Notes under the pieces: generated by a model
What the model was told of the DNA's origin: nothing
Databases searched by the model: none
Seen by the model: only the letters and a program-made list of their open reading frames with translations
Source of the DNA: Chara braunii
Lineage: Eukaryota; Streptophyta; Charophyceae; Charales; Characeae
Length of the DNA stretch: 49,103 nt
Assembly: GCA_003427395.1 (NCBI GenBank)
Contig: BFEA01000748.1
Span: forward strand, 474,599 to 523,701
Direction of reading: 5' to 3'
Made by a program: the position numbers and the translations under genes
Shown here: positions 43,542-49,103 of the stretch, piece after piece
Layout of the letters: each line of letters opens with the position of its first letter
Position numbering within the stretch: position 1 is the first letter of the stretch

Positions 43542-44540
43542 ATGTATGGCCCTGGAAGTTACCTTTTGCTGACGTTGGTTGGTTCAGTTGTTGGAGAGCT
43601 CTTCGCTATCGTATCCTTTTATATTAAGCATTGGTGTCCGATTTTGAACACCACCGGTCGTTGTACAACAAGAAACAGACGACACAGGAAGCGTAAGCGT
43701 GAGAAGAAGAAGGACATGAGCGATAAAAAGAAAAAAAGGACCTCGAACTGCATCAAAGATGTCAAATTGATAAAAGTTAGCATCAGTGGGGGGGATCCTG
43801 GCATTAATTTGAACGACCTACGGAGTGAAACTGATAGTCGACATGTTAGAAGTTTCCAACCGTCATCTGAAGGAGGAAACGCATGGTATGATGGTTGGAA
43901 ACGAGTCAAACGCATGTATGGTGACTCACTTGTTCGGTGTGAAGGGAAAATTTTGCTTTTACGAGACTGTAAGAATGTTCTTGAAAGAGGTTGTTGTATC
44001 CTGTTTGTAAGTTTGCGTACGTGGAGGAAAGTTAACGCCAAGGGTAAGCGTTTCCTACTCTCTTTGTTGAAAAATAAGAGTAAACGGTCCTCAACATCAC
44101 ATTGTGACTTGGATTTCCTGGTTGCTTTGTTCCCACTAATCAAAGACTTAAGTAGAAAGATGACTCGCGCTTTGCTTAAATGCATCGTAAATTCGGCCAT
44201 CAAGGACGGGTTCAGTTTTGATTTTGGTAGGAAGTTGATCGCTAAAGTTCAGTAAGATGATAAAATTAGTCTGAGTGGTGTTTGTCGTCTTTTGGATGAT
44301 AAGTTTGATACTCTACAGTTGATAACGTGCAAACGTGAGACGTTTGAACTAAACACCCATCGGTTGCTGAAATTCGGCATAATCATCGACATCACGCTCG
44401 TCGGGAGATTAACGCCTGTACATGTGCAAGTGTGCCACTTCCCCGTTTCAAAGGTTATGTCCGTTGTCGTACTTGGGAAGACCAACGAGTTTGAGCCTTC
44501 ATTGATCATGTTTGCAACATCCCTTGGGCCGCAACATTAA
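43542..44540 (+). pseudogene. RT element 2, upstream part of polyprotein
   Basis: Frame 43542-44255 has a hydrophobic start, a very basic stretch (RRHRKRKREKKKDMSDKKKK) and a well-ordered region (GKILLLRDCKNVLERGCC; FLVALFPLIKDLSRKMTRAL). It carries on past a TAA at 44253-44255 as a possible continuation, with a further coding-like frame at 44292-44540 (LITCKRETFELNTHRLLKFG). No family recognised; position is directly upstream of the RT part. Confidence 0.4.
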
Positions 44541-44807
44541 CAAGGGGTGAACAACTTCGGCATGAGCTTGCTAGGGTTTGCGCCAACTGAAAGATTGGTG
44601 ACTAAGAGTCCTTTGTCTTTAGTTCTGTAGAGGTTGTTTTCTGTATGAATAGATCCCGCACGAGGGATGATGAATGTTTTATTGAGGAGGTATACAGGGT
44701 TAAACAGATGTATGAGGGATTCGTTTGTGCCCTGTTGATCGGAATCCGGGAGAAACAATCATGATGTGTCATAGACTCTACCATGAAGCTATGCATGATC
44801 TGTTTGT

Positions 44808-45690
44808 ATGAAGCAGTTGCTACGTAGCACAGGTGGACTCGAAAATGAATATATTTTTACAAAAGCGAATGAGGAGCACACGGGAAAGGATCTGCAGCGT
44901 CTCGGCAGATGGGTAACTAATGGGATATTGGGGAAAGGCTATGTGATATCGGAACATAAAGATTTGGAGAAATTTAGACCGATTTGTCAAACCTTTAGCA
45001 AGCCTTGCACGCGGGCAAAACACAAGGTCGCCAAACGTTTGAATTCTTTGTTGAACACGCTGCCCTCAAGTTACCATTTCAACCTTAAGTCCGTTGACGA
45101 CTTAGCCAAGCAATTATCGAAGCTGGATAACACGGCGTGCTGAGGAGGAGCGGATGTTATTGTGGTAGGCGCTTCGGACAACATTCAGGATATTGTTTTA
45201 CGCCTCCCTCACGATGTGATCCTCAATGATTTGGATTGGCTTCTGGATTGACACAAGTCTAAAGGAAAACCGTGAGTATGGGTGAACCTCAAGGGGGCAA
45301 GGTGCTTCTATTTATAAGAGGTCTCAAGACCTGGGATGGCAATCCGTAACCCTGGTTGATATCTAACAATTTATGTGTTTCACACTTGCATCTACGTACA
45401 CGATGACCTTCGACATTATCTTGAAGCAGATACGGGGCATACCCATGGGAAGTAGCCCATCGCTCGCGTGCATTATTTGTGCCTTCTTGGAATAGTCCTT
45501 CCTCAAGTCCCTCAATGACAAACGTAATATTGTAGCAGGCATTCGTTTGATGGATAACGTGTCCCTGTTGTGTATTTGTAAGAGGAACGATGAGATATCT
45601 TACTTGGTAGCAACAAAAATTCACAAGAAATTTGAAACATATTACCCTCGAACGCTATCATTGAAAAGAACAGACGAAGGGTCCAGGGGT
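44808..45690 (+). pseudogene. RT element 2, reverse transcriptase (Penelope/TERT-like, broken)
   Basis: 44808-45143 encodes the RT entry region (LGKGYVISEHKDLEKFRPIC, then AKRLNSLLNTLPSSYHFNLK). Further on, in other frames, are DVILNDLDWLL, motif B IKQIRGIPMGSSPSLACIIC near 45422-45481 (followed by a TAG), and motif C as GIRLMDNVSLLCI near 45541, where the second catalytic Asp is Asn. IPMG plus an 'MD[D]' core place it with the RT of element 1, though they are not close copies. The RT ends against DR2, so its C-terminal part is missing. Confidence 0.7.
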
Positions 45691-46155
45691 TGGTAGTTTT
45701 TAGGTTGTGCTTTAGAGTTTCAGAACAAGTACCTCTTCCTTGGTTGTTCTTAAAAAGTTAAAAATGAGGATGATCTGAAAAATGGTTGTAGTCAGGCAAT
45801 CAGGGCAGGCCAGGATTTTACATCCTAGTCCATCTGAAGCGAGAAGGCAACGACTATTTTCGGCTGGTTGAACCGGATCGACAGCAACACTTCAATGAGG
45901 AAAAATATTCCATGCCAAGTAATGTTACAAAAATTGGCATTCCAACGACAGAGTTTTCCGATTGACCCTTTATAACTTCGCATTCATTGAACGCGGGTTT
46001 TCCGCTCAATTTTTGAATGGAAAGAACGCAAGTTCAAGAACACACCGTTCAATTTCGTGGTTCGTAAGAAAAAAAATAAAAACAAATGCAGCCTACAGCA
46101 TTCAGACGTGCACTGATGGAGGGAGAGAGAGACATAGGAGGAGAGAGGGGGGGGG

Positions 46156-46156
<1 letters not shown>

Positions 46157-46206
<50 letters not shown>
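46157..46206 (+). repeat. GA microsatellite
   Basis: A pure (GA)n run inside the TIR element 45968-47047. Confidence 0.95.
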
Positions 46207-46209
<3 letters not shown>

Positions 46210-46704
46210 ATGTATCACCCGGGGTTGCAGCCGTGGGGTCAAACTCGGAGGGCGGCCTTGATCACGGTTGCCGCGGCTTCGACCGTGGTAAGGTGCGGCC
46301 ACGACTTTCAGGAATTGTTTTAGACCTAAAAAAATTCTTAAAAAAAACAACAAAACATATGGGGTTGTAGATCTTTGCAATACCTAAATTACGCAATTTT
46401 TTAATATTATTTTTTGACTTCATCTTCGCATTGTGAAAATTCAAAAACTAATTTTCCTAAGGCAAAAGCTTTTTTTTTTTTTCAAGAATAACTATGAAAC
46501 TTATGTGTTTTTTTATTTTAAATTCTGTAATTGTTTTGCATATGACCACAAGGCAAAAGTTGCTCAATATAGTTTTTTGCATAACATATATGTTTTTCAG
46601 AATTTTTTGAATTCTTTTTTTCTTTTTTTTCGTAGTCGCGAACCGCGGTCATGGCCGCGGGGTCGTGACTAAGGCCGCGCATGGCCGCCTCCGGGGAGGA
46701 TTCA

Positions 46705-46712
46705 TAGAGAGT

Positions 46713-46743
<31 letters not shown>

Positions 46744-46792
46744 CCATTGCGAGAAAGAGAGAGAAAACCATAGCAAGAGAGAGAGTGAGAGA

Positions 46793-46828
<36 letters not shown>

Positions 46829-46855
46829 AAGAGAGAGAGATATATATAGATAGAG

Positions 46856-46912
<57 letters not shown>

Positions 46913-46945
46913 TCCGTAGCGCGTGCGTGAGAGTGAGAGAGAGAA
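46705..46945 (+). repeat. GA/GATA microsatellite
   Basis: GA runs with a GATA block at 46855-46884. The reverse complement has the same TATC+CT make-up as the gapped tract at 21717-22062. Confidence 0.95.
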
Positions 46946-47475
46946 AGACTCTTTAAAAAAAATAAAAATAAAAATAAAAAAAGTGACGATGATGGCATTC
47001 AAATTTGAATGAGAACCCACGTTCATGGCGTTGAAACGGTTACATAGGATTGACCTTTTTTTTGAACGTCCTCGATGACTTAGGGAAAAAAAGAGGAGCC
47101 ATCAGGAAACTGACCGCTAACCTGCTGAGGCGTTTTTTTGTTTAATCCTTTGTTTAGTTGGCAGTGTGTAGTATATAGTTAGCTATTTCGATCTCTTTCA
47201 TCCTCTTTCGGCTGACTCTCTTCGGTGGGTGCCCTCAGTTGACGCTTTTTGTGAATTGCGGACGTCCGCACGCTGTCGACTTCGCTGTCGGCAACTGCCA
47301 TTTTTGCTTGTTTGGATCAAATCGGTAGTTTCTGGGGTTGCGGAACGCGTAGTGGGGCAATTTGGGATGGGGCGTCTATGATGTGAATTCTTTCAACTTG
47401 ACATCCCGCTGTCTGCGGGGTTTTGCCAATTGTCAACACTTTGTGACTGCATATCGTGTGTGGTGTGCTTACTTT

Positions 47476-47803
47476 TGCCCTTTGCCCCCCCAACACGGGT
47501 GTGAGTGTGAGTATGAGCGGGAGTGACGTGTGTGGTGCGCGAGAGAGTGTTGGCCATAGCCGCTGTTGCTACTATCTAGGGGTTGGGGGAAGTAGAGAGG
47601 AGGAGCAACTACTAGCAATATGCTCAGTCGTTGAGTTAGCTGGCCGCACCCTACTCCCTGGCCACGACAGATTAGGGCAGGGGGCAACATGCTTCCACGC
47701 GTCCCCTGTAAAGGCTTAGAAGTAGTAATATGTAGATAAGCGAAACATAAAATTGAGAGAAAAAGAAAAAAAAGATGACCGACCCCAGTAATTCATCTTA
47801 TCC
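47476..47803. other. Unassigned stretch right of DR2
   Basis: Unique sequence without a recognisable gene. A plus-strand frame (47456-47719) starts in DR2 and shows no family. Confidence 0.5.
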
Positions 47804-48016
47804 CTTAAACCACCAGTACTTGGCCCATACATCGACCTCAGGGCGTTGTCGTTAACGCCCCTCAACGTCGTGGGGCTTGAGGTACTGGCCCTCAAAGGCT
47901 GGTGCCGCCAACCTAAATAATGTTTTTTTGGTTGCGCTGGCGGGTAGGCGCAAAACGGCGTGCAACCCATTTCGAGGCTCGACATCGATAGCTCAGCCAA
48001 GTACTGGTGGTTTAAG
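47804..48016. repeat. Short foldback with 21-bp perfect ends
   Basis: cttaaaccaccagtacttgg starts at 47804 and its exact complement ends at 48016, over 213 bases. The interior carries smaller pairings (ggcgttgtcgttaacgcc). It could be a small MITE. Overlapping minus-strand coding (47716-48486) is low-complexity and unsupported. Confidence 0.65.
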
Positions 48017-48534
48017 CAGCATTGGTCGCAGGGGGGAGGTCCATCACGTGCTGCACATCGGATTCGGGTCGAAGTTTTGGTGACAGGTGGCGGATGAAGA
48101 GTGGGGGAATGTGCAGAGGGGTGCGTGTACCGAAATATCCACAGTGCGGCTTCAAACGAGAGCGCGCGCCCTGAGGACGGGGCACACGACTGGTGTTGAT
48201 GCTGACGAATATCTTGGAGGTGAGCCATCCGATATGCAGGTTGCGTTCCCCCCCCCCCCTCCCCCCGGTTCGACGTTGTTTTGTGTTCCCGTTCTCCTTT
48301 TTTTATTTCTCGCGCCTTACGTTTTGTGACCCCATTTTTTTCGTTTTTTTTTTCTTTTCCTTCCTTTTTTTTTTCAGTTCTCGTGTGGTTGTCGTTTTGT
48401 GCCCCGCAGTAGGCCGCCATTGTTTCTGCAAATAAACATCTTGGAGGCGATCCATTTGAAATGCAGTGTGAGGTCACCCACTCCATTTGTTTTTTCGGGG
48501 GGCATAGCCCTCACCGCCCGCACCGCTAACACTT
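48017..48534. other. Unassigned stretch with a short direct repeat
   Basis: cttggaggtgagccatccga (48211) and cttggaggcgatccatttga (48440), each followed by atgcag, form a degenerate direct repeat about 230 bases apart. C, T and G homopolymers fill the space between. No gene recognised. Confidence 0.5.
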
Positions 48535-48539
48535 AGCTA

Positions 48540-48630
48540 CTTTATTTTATTCATCTGGTTCCGTCTGGATTCGAACTCACATCTGCATTTCAACAGTTGG
48601 TGGGTGTATCAACTGAGATAAGCCCCTGAG
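48540..48630 (-). mobile_element. tRNA-derived SINE head or tRNA relic
   Basis: Minus strand: A box cttatctcagttgata (48622-48607) and B box gagttcgaatcc (48578-48567) at tRNA spacing. The acceptor stem does not close, so a functional tRNA is unlikely. No long tail was identified. Confidence 0.6.
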
Positions 48631-49103
48631 TAAGGGACCTTTGGTGCACCCCCTGCCATCCACCAACTTTTTTCATTCATCTGGATGCCCAGAGGGAACA
48701 TAAAATATTGTCGAATGGCAGGTATTCTGGCACATTCGGTGATCGCTCGCTCGTTATCCGACACTCTCCCTGCCTTGTTTTGTGTTTCTTTAGAAAAAAT
48801 TGTGTCATGACCCTCAAAGTTTCTTCGATTTGCATCACCCCCATCTTTCGATAAATTTTCCTTCAGTGCCCCTAGGGCCTGGAATCTTTTCGTTAGGCTC
48901 CTGTGAGGCCAATTGTCACTCAACCATAGCTTGTTGTCTTCATGTTTCTCCTTCTTCTTCATAACGTGGTGAAACACTCTCCTTTCATCCTCCTCGGTGG
49001 CTGAAGAGTCTAAGCTTGAATGCATGTCGCCACATTTCGGCATCGAGTCTAACCAAGGAAGGTGACCAAATTCATTGAAATCTCTCTCTTTTTTTTTTTT
49101 TTT
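48609..49103 (-). CDS. Unidentified ORF, open at the window edge
   Basis: An open frame from the right edge to a TGA/TAA-type stop at 48609; the internal ATG at 49043 gives 144 residues, and the frame reads farther upstream (DFNEFGHLPWLDS). Charged and helix-rich (EEDERRVFHHVMKKKEKHED, then SLTKRFQALGALKENLSK). Not recognised. The poly-T at 49083-49103 is a low-complexity edge. It could be an exon, a retroelement ORF or chance; its last residues overlap the SINE A box, which argues against an intact gene. Confidence 0.3.
   Translation of the reverse strand, partial: KKKKKERDFNEFGHLPWLDSMPKCGDMHSSLDSSATEEDERRVFHHVMKKKEKHEDNKLWLSDNWPHRSLTKRFQALGALKENLSKDGGDANRRNFEGHDTIFSKETQNKAGRVSDNERAITECARIPAIRQYFMFPLGIQMNEKSWWMAGGAPKVPYSGAYLS

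Larger units (their letters stand above)
45968..47047. mobile_element. TIR element with microsatellite cargo inserted in DR2
   Basis: Flanked by perfect octamers gattgacc (45960-45967 and 47048-47055), which occur once at this place in the left DR2. Ends ctttataac and (inverted) ctatgtaac, then cattgaacgcgggtt / catgaacgtgggtt, form imperfect terminal repeats of about 40 bases. These match the end style of 17150-18721. The interior is mostly (GA)n (46157-46206; 46707-46940 with GATA runs) and a T-rich middle. No protein. hAT-like by target duplication length. Confidence 0.85.
45697..47475 (+). repeat. Right direct repeat DR2, split by an insertion
   Basis: Segments 45697-45967 and 47048-47475 together equal the left DR2 (41456-42127). 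This copy has an extra ~30 bases near 45806-45830. Between the two segments lies the TIR element 45968-47047. DR2 repeats bracket an RT as the DR1 repeats do in element 1. Confidence 0.9.

Noticed and set aside
47716-48486. 256-residue minus-strand frame
   Set aside because: Low-complexity Lys/Glu part over homopolymers, spans a perfect foldback, and has no recognised motif.
48540-48630. Functional tRNA gene
   Set aside because: A and B boxes are good, but the acceptor stem does not pair and no plausible anticodon arm could be drawn.
1-49103. CRISPR array
   Set aside because: The sequence is eukaryotic and no short repeats with regular unique spacers were seen; the repeat arrays are microsatellites and minisatellites.

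Overview
Eukaryotic, repeat-dominated nuclear DNA. Almost every recognisable coding stretch is a decayed transposable element. The one ordinary cellular gene piece is the N-terminal fifth of a plant-type S-adenosylmethionine synthetase (minus strand, 22854-23096). That fragment, together with the character of the hAT transposase and of two unusual reverse transcriptases (RTs), points to the green lineage. From memory the transposable-element proteins resemble those of a charophyte alga such as Chara; this is an inference, not a database result. The window also holds a 222-base N run, scattered single Ns, and an untrimmed Nextera mate-pair junction adapter at 26886-26911, so part of the sequence is an assembly artefact.

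Layout. (1) 1-10712: two direct copies of a ~2.7-3 kb repeat (1-2985 and ~7230-10712) bracket a broken RT element (3186-6971). (2) 10713-14150: no recognisable gene; a GC-rich repeat end at 11976 and an unexplained, RNA-like structured segment with Ns. (3) 14484-21270: one hAT transposase pseudogene on the minus strand, from BED zinc finger to dimerisation domain. It is split by a palindromic non-autonomous element (17150-18721, with 8-bp target duplication) and a GC-rich element with a 51-bp minisatellite (19251-20996). A third, gapped element lies upstream. (4) 22412-24450: SAM synthetase fragment and two tRNA-derived SINEs. (5) 25000-28140: foldback hairpins, repeated G-box-containing 16-mers, the adapter junction and a candidate TIR element. 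(6) 28100-40000: a long minus-strand LINE pseudogene (ORF1 with zinc finger; ORF2 with AP endonuclease and RT) carrying hAT-like MITEs, each with 8-bp target duplications. (7) 41456-47475: a second RT element, again bracketed by direct repeats (~650 bp), its right repeat split by a microsatellite-bearing TIR element. (8) 47476-49103: a small foldback, a SINE head and an unidentified ORF open to the window edge.

No gene here is clearly intact. The elements form a nested stack: LINE and hAT hosts are oldest, and short hAT-like elements with 8-bp duplications are inserted in them. Several in-frame stops in different elements are C-to-T or G-to-A changes of Gln or Trp codons, which fits decay by cytosine methylation.
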